Origin: Marisa cornuarietis
Taxonomy: Eukaryota > Mollusca > Gastropoda > Architaenioglossa > Ampullariidae
Assembly (NCBI GenBank): GCA_004794655.1
Contig: SMMW01000047.1
Span: 620,001-684,000, forward strand
Reading direction: 5' to 3'
Length of the DNA: 64,000 nt
Under the pieces are notes generated by a model. That model was not told the origin of the DNA, did not search any database, and saw only the letters and a list, made by a program, of their open reading frames with translations. Position numbers and translations under genes: made by a program. Positions 1 through 9,865 of the stretch are shown in pieces; position 1 is the stretch's first letter, and every line of letters begins with the position of its first letter.

Positions 1-210
1 ACATAAAACAAAGCAGTAAGTGTTATGAATAAAGCAGAGTTTCAAAATGTGTCAGTCAGTTGGTCCTCTGTGAAAGTTAACTGCATTTGTCCAATCCTAA
101 TAAATGTTTTTGAAGAGTACTGCTTTTGACTAGGAAAAAGTCATAGACTTTGGGTGCTCAGTGGTGGTTACTTGAGTCACTAGTGTAACATTTAGTGCTA
201 CAGGCTTCCT

Positions 211-600
211 TCATAATAATAATGAACATTTCCAATGATTTGCTCAAAGCGCTTTACAGAAATGACACACAGAAGTAAATGGAATCACCAACAACCATGC
301 ACTCATATTCAGAACAGACATGCTCACTTCTACAACAGACACACCAGCTCATACACAAAATAAAGACAGAAACATGTTAGGCACGCTGATGGTCAGGACA
401 GGGTCACAGTGAAGTTGCTGTTCTGAAAAGATGTGTCTTAAGTATAGATTTAAAGGAGGTAAGAGAATCAGGGATGAAGGCTGATGGGTACACACATAAA
501 TCTTTATAAAGGCTGGTGGCTCCACAGTGCATCCTACATGACAGTTCTATTTTTGACACTATGGCAAGCAAAAGAATATGAATAGGAATATTTTATTTGT
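211..600 (-). repeat. LINE 3'-end repeat (copy 1)
   Basis: The block opens on the plus strand with an ATAATAATAATG run, the A/T-trinucleotide tail of a minus-strand element. It continues through a CTCAAAGCGCTTTAC core and a stretch around 395-490 that closely matches 62990-63100 (shared 'GGTCAGGACAGGGTCACAGT' and 'GAAAAGATG(T/C)GTCTTAAGT'). The second copy encodes a typical LINE C-terminal tail on the minus strand, so this is a decayed, 5'-truncated non-LTR retrotransposon end. The exact inner limit is not visible. Confidence 0.6.
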
Positions 601-683
601 TAGGCCTTTGAGCCCATTCAAAAAGATTGTCATACAACATGATTCGGGGAAGAAATATAGTACATAATAAATGCAAAATGTCA

Positions 684-1748
684 TTAGTATATAATAGCAT
701 CTCTTTTCTTTGCCACTAAATACAAAAACTTGGCAAGATTGTACAGTATTGTTTCGTTTTTTGTTGACATAAGATATTTTTGCAGTTTGGAATTATTTGG
801 TATGGTGTAGTACAATTCCGGAATAAAATTTGTTCTCAAATCTTTTAGGCATGGACAACATAATATAAAATGGAACTTATCCTCTTCATCAATTTGACAC
901 ATAGGGCATATTTTACTTATATTATTGTCAGAATATCTTAAAGTATGTGTCATTATATATGAAATACCAAATCGGAATCTTACTAATGCATTTCTGATGA
1001 ATTTATTAACATCTAAACTCAAATACATTTCTCTGTGAGTCACAGATTTCATTGATTTATAGAAGCTAAACCTTTCACTGCTATTGATTATAAAATCCTA
1101 TTCTTGCCAGTGACAATCAATCAATCTTTGTTTAAAACATTTTATAAAATTGCTTACTGATTCCACTCCTTGATTTAGCCAAACATGTCCAAAACCATAC
1201 CTAAATAGAAGTAACCTGATCTCGGATATCCAGTTTTGTTTTCCATTATTGTCTAATCGTTCTAACATTTTGTAAGCTCTCCATGGAAGTCTTTGTTGCT
1301 CCATCCTTGTTAATTTTATCCAATATCTGACACAGCTTATGTATATGCTAACGAAAAGTGGATATCTGCCCAAATCACCGTATATCATGTTAGGGGTGCG
1401 TACACCCACACCCAAAAATCTTTTCATAGCATATGTGTGAACCTTTTCAATTTCTATACAGACACTTCCATGAAGGCCCCAAACTTTGGCTGCATAACAT
1501 AAGATTGGTTTAACTTGCATATCAAATAGTCTGGTAAAAACACTTACAGAATGGTTTCCTATCTTGTATAATGTATTAATTATGCAGAATACTGCTTTCT
1601 TGGCCTTAGCAGTTAGGTCTTCAGATGCACGAGAAAAACTTAATCTTGAGGAGAAGTAAAGGCCTAAATATTTATATGTATTTACCACATTTCTTTGCAT
1701 ACCTCCATAGAGCCACCTTTCACTCGCTGCTAAAAATCCCCCTGGCAA
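684..1748 (-). pseudogene. Degenerate LINE reverse transcriptase, C-terminal part
   Basis: Two minus-strand ORFs (1748-1098 and 1052-684) are in the same frame, 45 nt apart, and are separated by a single TAG that follows WQE. Together they give about 350 residues. The first part has the 'YLGLYFSSRLSF' and 'KPILCYAAKVWG' blocks seen after the RT catalytic core of many non-LTR elements. The second part ends in a Cys/His knuckle (CPMC, then HFILCCP). No catalytic YxDD or endonuclease is present, so the copy is 5'-truncated and dead. It differs from the LINE family found inside the ROCO gene. Confidence 0.8.
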
Positions 1749-2299
1749 GCAAAAGAAATGCTGGGTGACTAATGTGAAGGAGTGGACCAGCTATTCACTG
1801 GGGCACCTTCTCACATACTGGGGCAGCTTCTCACATGGGTGACTGCTGTATCCCATTTTATCTCCCCTATGACTGGTACTTCTGGTACCAGCTAAGGGAT
1901 GAGAAAAAGAAGAAGACCGGGTGTGTTGGGGTGGGGGGATGGTGCAACTGCTGTATTGAATATGTCAGATAAATGTGTATTTTTGTTAATATTGATATCA
2001 TAGTAATCACAGATGTATCTCCATAATGATTTGCCTGAATGAATTTCTTTGTGTGGAGCTGTTGTGATGACAATATAAGAAAAAAGTGCACTTTTTTGGT
2101 TAATGGTGATGTCAAGATAATCACAGCAATTATCTCTATAATGTTCTGCCAGAAGTTTTAATAAATGTGTGCTCTCCAAACAAAAAAAGATTCCAGAAAC
2201 ATATGCAAAATGTGTAGAAATAAATTCATAGATTTTTCAATTAATTGTACAATTTATTTTCCTTTAAAAGATATAAAATATATCATGTCATTTACTTAA

Positions 2300-2435
2300 C
2301 CCTCTTAGCATAACATAAAAGTGTAACTATTACAAAGACTGGATAATAACTGAAGACTACAATAAAAGTAATGAAAATCGCCTTGCCCATGCTTTCCTGG
2401 CAAAGCCACAATCATGGCCTATCATACTAAGAGGG
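2300..2435. mobile_element. piggyBac-like MITE, 136 bp
   Basis: The element is bounded on both sides by TTAA (2296-2299 and 2436-2439), the piggyBac target duplication. Its ends are inverted repeats: CCCTCTTAGCAT on the left and, read in reverse complement, CCCTCTTAGTAT on the right (nine identical outer bases, one mismatch in twelve). It carries no ORF, so it would be a non-autonomous element. The assignment to piggyBac rests on TTAA plus CCC ends and is an inference. Confidence 0.65.
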
Positions 2436-3333
2436 TTAAGTAACCTAATTTAGAAAATGTTCACAGTATATATATATATAAAGAGAACGAGTTATTTATA
2501 AAAAAAAAGTTGCACAATGTTTGTTGTCAGATGTTGAAATGCAGTGCTATCGAAGAAGCCAAACACAGGTACCTTGATCACAACATGCAATTATTCATGA
2601 TTATAATTTTAAATGCTAAATTACTGTTTTATACATCAAAACATAATCAGGTATTATTATATGTACTTGCATCACATTCATGTTTTAAACAGTATAAATT
2701 AATTTCAGTTTAAAGCATTGAGTCTCTTGAAATATCAACCCTGGTTAATATAAGAATTGAATGTTCTGTCTTGGCATTTTGAGTGTTTTGAATTTCTGTG
2801 AAAAAGTTATGAGTTTTCAGACTTTTGTGCTCCTTTGGCTTAACCCTGGCTTTAAAGTGCATAGGCATGTTTGATTCAAGTAGGCATATTTTATGGGTTA
2901 TTACCAATTTGTACAGTTGTTTTTGAAGTTTAGGTACTTATTTATTAGTAAGTTTCAGAAAGAAACAATAGATAGCTACAAGTATAAAGCACTCCAGGCT
3001 GGGTCCATCCTGCACAGGTTTGTTATCTATCAAGGAAAGCACACAAAAAGAACTGTAAAACCAAATAGCAACAAGAAAATATGAAAAACATCAAATAAAA
3101 TATTTTAGAAAGATCTAGTAAGGCTAGTGGGATAGCAACTGACTATTACTGTCACACTTGCTACAAAAGGGCTTCGATGTGCTTTGAGACCTGAAAATCT
3201 TACCTAAATGGTATAGTGCAAACTGTAGTAACCTCTGTAAAGATTAGTCAGTGTTTTCTGAATTTTTAACCAAAGGATGTTGACACGCTACAGAAAACTA
3301 CATAGTAGACATTTAAAGGTTTAGAAACTGGCT

Positions 3334-4833
3334 CTAGAAAATAGAGCAGGTCCCTGTTATTTGAAAAAAAAAGATTGTGGTAATACAAGTTAACGCAGCC
3401 AAACTTACACAAAGGAATATTTGGTCAAGCGTTTTGGCATTCAGTTTGTTAGATTTTTTCCTTTGCGTGGACAGTTTGGTTTGTAATTTACCACAGCATT
3501 TTGAGTCCTTCCCTGATAAATCTTCCTCAGATTTGTCATGTTGTGACATTACTGAAGTGTTTTCAAATATGCTTTCATCTGGACTAGTTTGTTTTGAACC
3601 TTTTAAAGTTGATCTTGTTTGTAAATAACTTCTCATGTGAGGAATCTCAGACTGTGGTGAATTTTTTACAAACATGGGCTGAATTTGGCCATTGATTTTG
3701 TTTCTTTTGTTGAAAATGTTTGTAAAGAAATTGCTCAAGCAATTTACTGGTGTTATTTTTTCTATATTGTTCTTTATGCCTTCCCCATCATCTTCTATGA
3801 CAGGCTCTTGATCTTGGTGGTACCGATAAAGGACAAAGATTGTAGCAAGAAAGGTCAAAACACTCCACAGCCATAGTCCTAATAATAAAACTATCAGCAG
3901 TGGAACTTTTTTCTGAAAGGTGTGTGGCATAATGTCACTGAGATAACCAGAAAAAACAGTGTTGGACAGAAAGATAGAAATAAGAAAGGAAACTTTTTCA
4001 CCTGCTTTAAGTGGAATAGTAAACACCAGACAGTTCATGAAGGCAGAAATAAACATTGGAACAATTAACGTAATTATATAAAAGTATTTCTGACGACTGA
4101 GCACAAACACAAAATTCAATATGCTTGGTTGGTAGCTTGAAGAACTAGGTGTTATTTCCCAGTACATGTGTGTAATGTTCCACTCTCCTCCTTGTGAATA
4201 TTGTCTCATAAAACTTTCAGTCACCTCACTTGTGTACATGAGTTTAACAGAGCTCGAAGATGCACTTAAGATTGTAATCGAACATTTTTGCTCATCAAAA
4301 GGAAACTGTGAAAAATCCAGCTTGCAGTAAGTCTTGAAAAGTTTTTCTAATGGCACTGTGATACCTCCAGTTTGATTAATTGTCAAGGTAATGCTATCAT
4401 CAAGAGCAATTTCTTTTTTTTCAACTTCTTCCATCACAGTTAAAAATGGAGTCCATACCTGCGAAGCTTTAAGTTCAGCTGCCATAATTCCTTCATACTC
4501 ACTTGAATTCCAGGTGAGATGTGGATCATTCCATCTTAATATGAGATATGCAGACATCACCATAATTTCCTGATTACCATCTACTTCCAGAATATTGGTA
4601 GGGAGTAGTTCTATTTGAACCACTGTGTTATGTTTGGGGTAGCTTGAGTTAACTGAAGTTGCCACTGCTGGAATAGGTGGGATCTTGAATTGCACAATTG
4701 GATGAGTTAAGAGATTCTCCATCAAACTGCCATAACTTTTTCTGACAGGATCTGTCAGTGGAGCTAATGTACCCTCTGCTAGAAAAAGATGGCACACTGC
4801 CGCAATGAAGGTTTGTACTGAGAGTATGTCCAT
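3334..4833 (-). CDS. Cys-loop ligand-gated ion channel, nicotinic-receptor-like subunit (intronless)
   Basis: Single uninterrupted ORF of 499 residues. It has a hydrophobic N-terminal signal peptide (residues 1-24), an extracellular ligand-binding domain with a canonical Cys-loop (C170 to C184, 13 residues between, containing FPFD), then M1 (about 251-273), M2 (280-300), M3 (310-335), a long charged cytoplasmic loop and M4 (about 470-492). M2 begins GEKV and keeps Leu at 9' and Asp at 20', which in this family points to a cation-selective plasma-membrane channel. The agonist site is atypical: loop C lacks the vicinal Cys pair, the loop-A WxPD has become WTPF, and the loop-B Trp is absent from the SASSSSVK stretch. 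It may therefore be an accessory subunit or bind another ligand. The complete lack of introns, beside intron-rich genes, suggests origin by retroposition. It lies opposite in strand to the ROCO gene. Confidence 0.9.
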   Translation of the reverse strand: MDILSVQTFIAAVCHLFLAEGTLAPLTDPVRKSYGSLMENLLTHPIVQFKIPPIPAVATSVNSSYPKHNTVVQIELLPTNILEVDGNQEIMVMSAYLILRWNDPHLTWNSSEYEGIMAAELKASQVWTPFLTVMEEVEKKEIALDDSITLTINQTGGITVPLEKLFKTYCKLDFSQFPFDEQKCSITILSASSSSVKLMYTSEVTESFMRQYSQGGEWNITHMYWEITPSSSSYQPSILNFVFVLSRQKYFYIITLIVPMFISAFMNCLVFTIPLKAGEKVSFLISIFLSNTVFSGYLSDIMPHTFQKKVPLLIVLLLGLWLWSVLTFLATIFVLYRYHQDQEPVIEDDGEGIKNNIEKITPVNCLSNFFTNIFNKRNKINGQIQPMFVKNSPQSEIPHMRSYLQTRSTLKGSKQTSPDESIFENTSVMSQHDKSEEDLSGKDSKCCGKLQTKLSTQRKKSNKLNAKTLDQIFLCVSLAALTCITTIFFFQITGTCSIF

Positions 4834-5049
4834 GATACAAGTTCAGTGATCCTAGTAAAACTCCTGACTTTTTACTTTATTCACTCAGTATATCTCCAGA
4901 ACTGACACTTCTGTGTTCTCTCCAGGCTGGCAGTACTCTGTTGACAGCTATGTACACACGTCTGACCAATCTGATTACACCCATTTGAAGTAACAGTTAT
5001 GTCACCATGGTAGCAGAGAATCAATGGGAACTTCTTTCTCCTACAAACT

Positions 5050-5060
5050 CCTTTTATACC
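5050..5060 (-). promoter_or_regulatory. TATA box of the channel gene
   Basis: Read on the minus strand the sequence is GGTATAAAAGG, a near-perfect TATA box. A start site about 30 bp downstream (near 5020) would give a 5' UTR of roughly 190 nt ending at the ATG at 4833. A downstream polyadenylation hexamer (TTTATT on the plus strand at 2941-2946) would fit the 3' end, but that is weaker. Confidence 0.55.
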
Positions 5061-7130
5061 ACTTCCTCTTTAGTACAATACAAATTCTGTTGCTAGGGTT
5101 TAAAGGGAACTCAAAGACAACAATAATTAAATTCTAATAAACAGTTTTACTGGCAGCATGGTTTTCTCACTAAAATTGACCAGAGAATTAAAATGACCCA
5201 GTCAGGGAATTACACAGTCTCCTATCAAGGTATTGCAACAGTCTTTTTATCATATGATGTGAGGCTTGTCCTGTGTATACTTGTATCATCTGCATAATTT
5301 ATGCCAATGCTGCTTGTTCTGGTGTGATGCTTAACAGCAGAAATATGTTCTAACTGTGTGTCAAACTTAAATTTTGTCATTTTAGTGGTGGTACAAAACA
5401 GTATATCTTCTTTCTGCAAAATGTATTTTTGTTGATTAAAGTTTGTATAGTACATTTCTATGCAATACACATATTTTTAGCAATTATGGAACACAGATGA
5501 TAAATGAATGTTGTCTTATCTCAATTAAAACAGAGATTCAAAAATTGTTTTGTAATTTGGGTGTTGATATACCTTTTAAAGTCATCTGTCATCGTGTTAG
5601 ATTTCAATAGCTATTCTCAGCTGAGATATATGAGAAAGAGCAAGAGAAATAGGGGTGGGGAAAATGGTTGCTTTCAAGCAGACCTCAGTCCTCTGCTAAG
5701 TGATTGGTTTTGCAGCGTTATCATTTCAGACAGGATCTATTAGTAGTGGTGCTTCTACATGACTAGTACATTAGCTTTTAATTGCACTCAGATTCTGCAG
5801 GATGTGCTGAGCTGGTGTGCAGAGTGCTGTGTAAATTTGCATCTGAAATGAGTCCAAATCACTATTGCTTTAGTTACCTGGCTTAGTGGACTTGTAATAA
5901 TTGCTACAACTGTCTTGTTAAACAAAAGTCATTCTGTCCTCTTTCCTCTGGGGATTAGCTCTGACATTGCAGTTTTACTGATGTAAGTGGAGAAAGAAGC
6001 TTTTGAAGCAGAACATTCATGGAGGTTCTGCAACCATTTGGTTAATGCCCATGGATGTGAATGGTAATAAGGTTACCCTTCAAAGCTTGTGAAGGCTTAG
6101 CAAATGGAAAACTCCCACTCTGCAGCAAGCATGTATGGATACCTGATGGTAAAATGTTGTGTGGAAGTAGATGGTTGGGCTCTGGGTCACATATGTTGTG
6201 CCACAAACTGTGAGCCACTTAAGTTCTAAAACCTATGGGACATCATATATATGCCAACACACTTTATATGAGTGGGTTAGGAACAGAACATTTTTAACAA
6301 TATGATTTGAATTTCAATATTGACTTACAACTATAACATGCTTTCTTAAAATTTCACAAAAGTTCAAGTTGCACATTCTTACTCACACACAGATGCTATA
6401 TAGTTAGTGAACACAGATTGCTATTTTTTCACATCACTAAAAAAAGAAAATTAGTCCATCAACTCTCACATATTGACACATACACACATACATGCATGCA
6501 GGGTATTCTTCCATCTTAGTATTTAGTCAAGGTTTTCAAATATGCTAAAAGCATAATTGGTTTTTGCAACAACTGTGTTGTTTCCCAGGAGAAATACAGG
6601 AAGGAAAATGGTGGTGATTATTTTATGTTTGTAATACTCTCAGCCCTTTCATCTGAGCTTTTTTTTTTTTTGATTGAAGCCAGGCACTAGTGGTTGCTTA
6701 ACACTGCTTGAAGAGCAGAGCAAACATTGACAGAAATTCGAGCATTATGGCGATAGGATTTCTTTGTGTTTGACCATTAGTGGCAACAGAGTTGTGATTA
6801 ACAGTGCCCTACTATTTCACAGATTTGATGATGTGGTACAAGGAACATTCTGTTCTTTAGAAATATATTAGCAGACTATAATTGTTATGTATTTTACTGA
6901 ATTTTGTTTTCATTTAATTCATGCTACCATGTGTCTGGTTAGAAAATTTGCTTTAAAGTTTCTGATTTAGTTATGTGACTGTTATTCATTGTTTATTTAG
7001 GTGAAGATCCTATGGGAGATTTTTAAAAATTTATTTTACTTTTTGTTCACTAATATTCTATGTTCTCATATTATGTATACATTTTCAGTGATTCATTGAT
7101 ACACATTATTTTTTATTAGTTAGAATTTGG

Positions 7131-7132
<2 letters not shown>

Positions 7133-7191
<59 letters not shown>

Positions 7192-7193
7192 AC
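7133..7193. repeat. (CA)n microsatellite
   Basis: About 60 bp of nearly uninterrupted CA dinucleotides, about 460 bp upstream of the first recognised ROCO exon. Confidence 0.95.
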
Positions 7194-7653
7194 ATGTATG
7201 TTGTCTTTTTAGCACACGATCGCTAGTTCAAGGCATGCCTGGGCCTACGGCTGGAAAACTTCTGCTTCTAACAATGGGCATGGGTCCCTGACTTTTATCA
7301 GGGAAGATAAACAATGGCCATAAAAGAGGGTTAGATTCTGTCTTCCAAAAGCCTTACCTGCATCATGAACCACCTCTTTGCCTATTTGGCCAGTAGGCAG
7401 CAGAAGCCTTTATAATATAAACCTTTATGCTTACCTTTACTAGTTTAAGGTTAGACCAATAGCAGACTAAAGATTACCAAACTATAGAAACATATTTGCT
7501 GCAACAAAATTAGTCTTGAGTGGAACTGAAAGTCTTGTACATAAAAGCACTATATATTTACAGGTGCCACAGTATTTATAGTTATTGCACAATATATTCC
7601 TGTTCTATTATTTTGTCACATTTATCACACTTGAGTCATCTTTATGCAAACAG

Positions 7654-9865
7654 GTGGATGACTTTATAAAGTTGACAACAAAACAGGCATTGGTTTTACC
7701 TCTTCGCTGGACACCCACTCAGAAGCCTCCCATAGAGGAAGATAGCGTTGACAGGAAATCCTCTGACAGCAAGTTCTCTGAGATGGTGTTCATTCATATT
7801 AAAGATGTACCAATTACTCATCCAGCCTTGGTATGTTATTTTTCCTGGCTGTGAATTCTTTATAACGCCTATACACTTCTAGAATAATTATTCATTTGAA
7901 ATATTTTTGACTTATTAGAATACACATTTATTTATTTTTAAAAATATGGACAGTGTCTTGTGCTTTGCATGCACAAGCAGATAAATGTTCCTTTCAGCTA
8001 ACCTTATGATTGTGTGGTTGTATGCAATGCACTCTTCTCTTTAGGAATCAAGGTGATTTACTGTATGATTAGTCTATTCATTTTGGTGCAGTAGTTGTTT
8101 GAGCTGGTGGCAAAAAACCTCCTTTGTCCACCCAGTAGCAGATGGATACTTGTTTTTTCAGGAAAGATGATGGAAGGTCTTGCCTTCTATGTGCCATGCT
8201 TTGGCTTGGGTGAATCACTTCTATATGATGGCTATAGGCTTTGTGGCCTTTATCTGTCACCTTTACTGATGAAAGTCAGGATCGAGTAGTTTATACTGCA
8301 AGCATTTTGACATTTCTAATATTAGAAGTCAATAGATATTTTAAAAGTATCTTTCTATTTCCTTAAGTCATTATTAAACAGTATGTATGAAGCTGTGGCC
8401 TTTGTCATGCGCACTGCATTAGATACAGAACACTTAAGTTTTGTGCTCTTCTTTGTTGAAGGATCAACTATGGCCAGAAAAAGTTCCACCCAACACCCAT
8501 CATGCCAGCTTGTTCTACACCATCTTTCCTGGTCTACCACCATCTGTCCTTATAAGTGTCTTCAGGTCTGGACACCTGTAACACATCAATATTATATAGC
8601 TTGTGCTGATTACAAATGTATTGCAATAGGTACATTAGCCAGTACTGGAGTCTTCCATGCTCTCAAGAGTACACTTCTAGCCAGTTCAGTAGACAGTGCT
8701 ACATAGAAGTTCACACACACATATATATATACATTTGTGTCTTTAATTTAGGCATATTGTGAAAGTGATCAATCCCATGCTTGTGTGGAGGACAGGACTC
8801 CTACTTCGACAAGGACATGTTGATGTTCTCGTCCAGCTTTGTTACACAAATCTAGAGCATCAGGAAAGTAAGCCTTTGATATTTATTTCTTGCCAATAAA
8901 TATATAAACCCTTAGCTTGGATTTCTTTTAAAATGACAGTGATGACAATAACAATGCTTGTAGTGTTTTTGTATTTTTTTCTTACTATAACAGAGGATGA
9001 GAAATGCATGCTATCGACTTTTAGCAAAGAAGCAATTAAAGATCTGTATAATAGAAAGATAGAAATAATTATGGAATGATCATAAACAATGCTTTTAGAC
9101 AATTAACAAAGCAGACATAAATTACTAGATTTTGATAGCCACCTGGACTGGTTTATAAGGTCCTCTCATGAGAAATAACAGCAGCAATGGTAACATTTTT
9201 AAGCTGATCAGCAGAAACAAAGCTGGAAAAGATGTATTTTTTCTATGTCTGAGCACAATAACATTTAGCTGAGAATTTTTACTATCTCAGCAGCACTCAG
9301 TCAAGAGTCTTCCACATCCAGGCTGCAAGGCTCCCCTGTGCTTGTAATCAGTGGAAGGCTGCCCATGTTACCTTCAGAGATGCCGGAGCCAACAGCTAGA
9401 CTAAACAACAACAAGTGTTTGTGGGGAGCTTTGCAGACAGTCTCTGTGATCACTGACTATGTTTTCCGCAAACACAACATTGCCACACATGTTAGTCTTT
9501 TTTTTACTTTTTTAATACAAAGTGTGTGTGTGTGTGTGTGTGTGTGCGCATGGATGTATGCATATGGACATGCACATGAAGTAGTGCTATTTTTTACCCA
9601 ACCTAAATTACAGCTACACTGGAATAAAAACCATTATAATTGCTAAATAAAGAAGAAAAATGTGTGATCAGGGAAATGCAGTTTCTTTTCTTTATTCAGG
9701 TCACCATACCCTGTGATCAGTGCTGTGAAGGCAACCTTAAACTGGCTTTGAAAAGGGAATCAGTTTTTCATTTTGTCTACTATGCCACATTTTCTGCTGA
9801 TGAAAGGGGCTCAATGTGTAAGATTCACAAAGTCAAGCTCAACATTGAAGAGAAATGTGGGCCTC
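7654..9865 (+). CDS. ROCO gene, orphan COR-B-like module (module 1)
   Basis: Exons 7654-7830, 8462-8565, 8752-8867, 9291-9490 and 9700-9865 join in phase (0-0, 2-1, 1-2, 0-0). The product repeats the pattern of the complete COR further downstream: an FIKL...LVLPL start matching LRLT...LTFPL, then [13 protein letters not shown] matching [21 protein letters not shown] matching [12 protein letters not shown], and VTIPCDQC matching YLIPCPEC. It therefore looks like the C-terminal half of a first Roc-COR unit whose Roc and COR-A are missing from the window. The exon at 7654 has an AG acceptor and no ATG, so it is an internal exon. Confidence 0.75.

Larger units (their letters stand above)
4834..7653. 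other. Spacer between channel gene and first ROCO exon
   Basis: Apart from the TATA box, this stretch is AT-rich and shows no exon I can support on either strand. It includes a poly-T at 6660-6672, a long CA microsatellite at 7133-7193 and, at 7203-7450, a moderately GC-rich block that looks like an old repeat. No P-loop, LRR or COR-A coding sequence that would complete the upstream half of the ROCO gene is visible. Confidence 0.6.

Noticed and set aside
2531..2568. Short exon-like segment (GTCAG acceptor, ACAG/GTACC donor) on the plus strand
   Set aside because: It encodes only 13 residues with no similarity to the missing Roc or COR-A and no in-phase partner was found.
7203..7450. Possible SINE near the CA microsatellite
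   Set aside because: A box-B-like TAGTTCAAGGC is present but no box A at the right distance; no second copy in the window.
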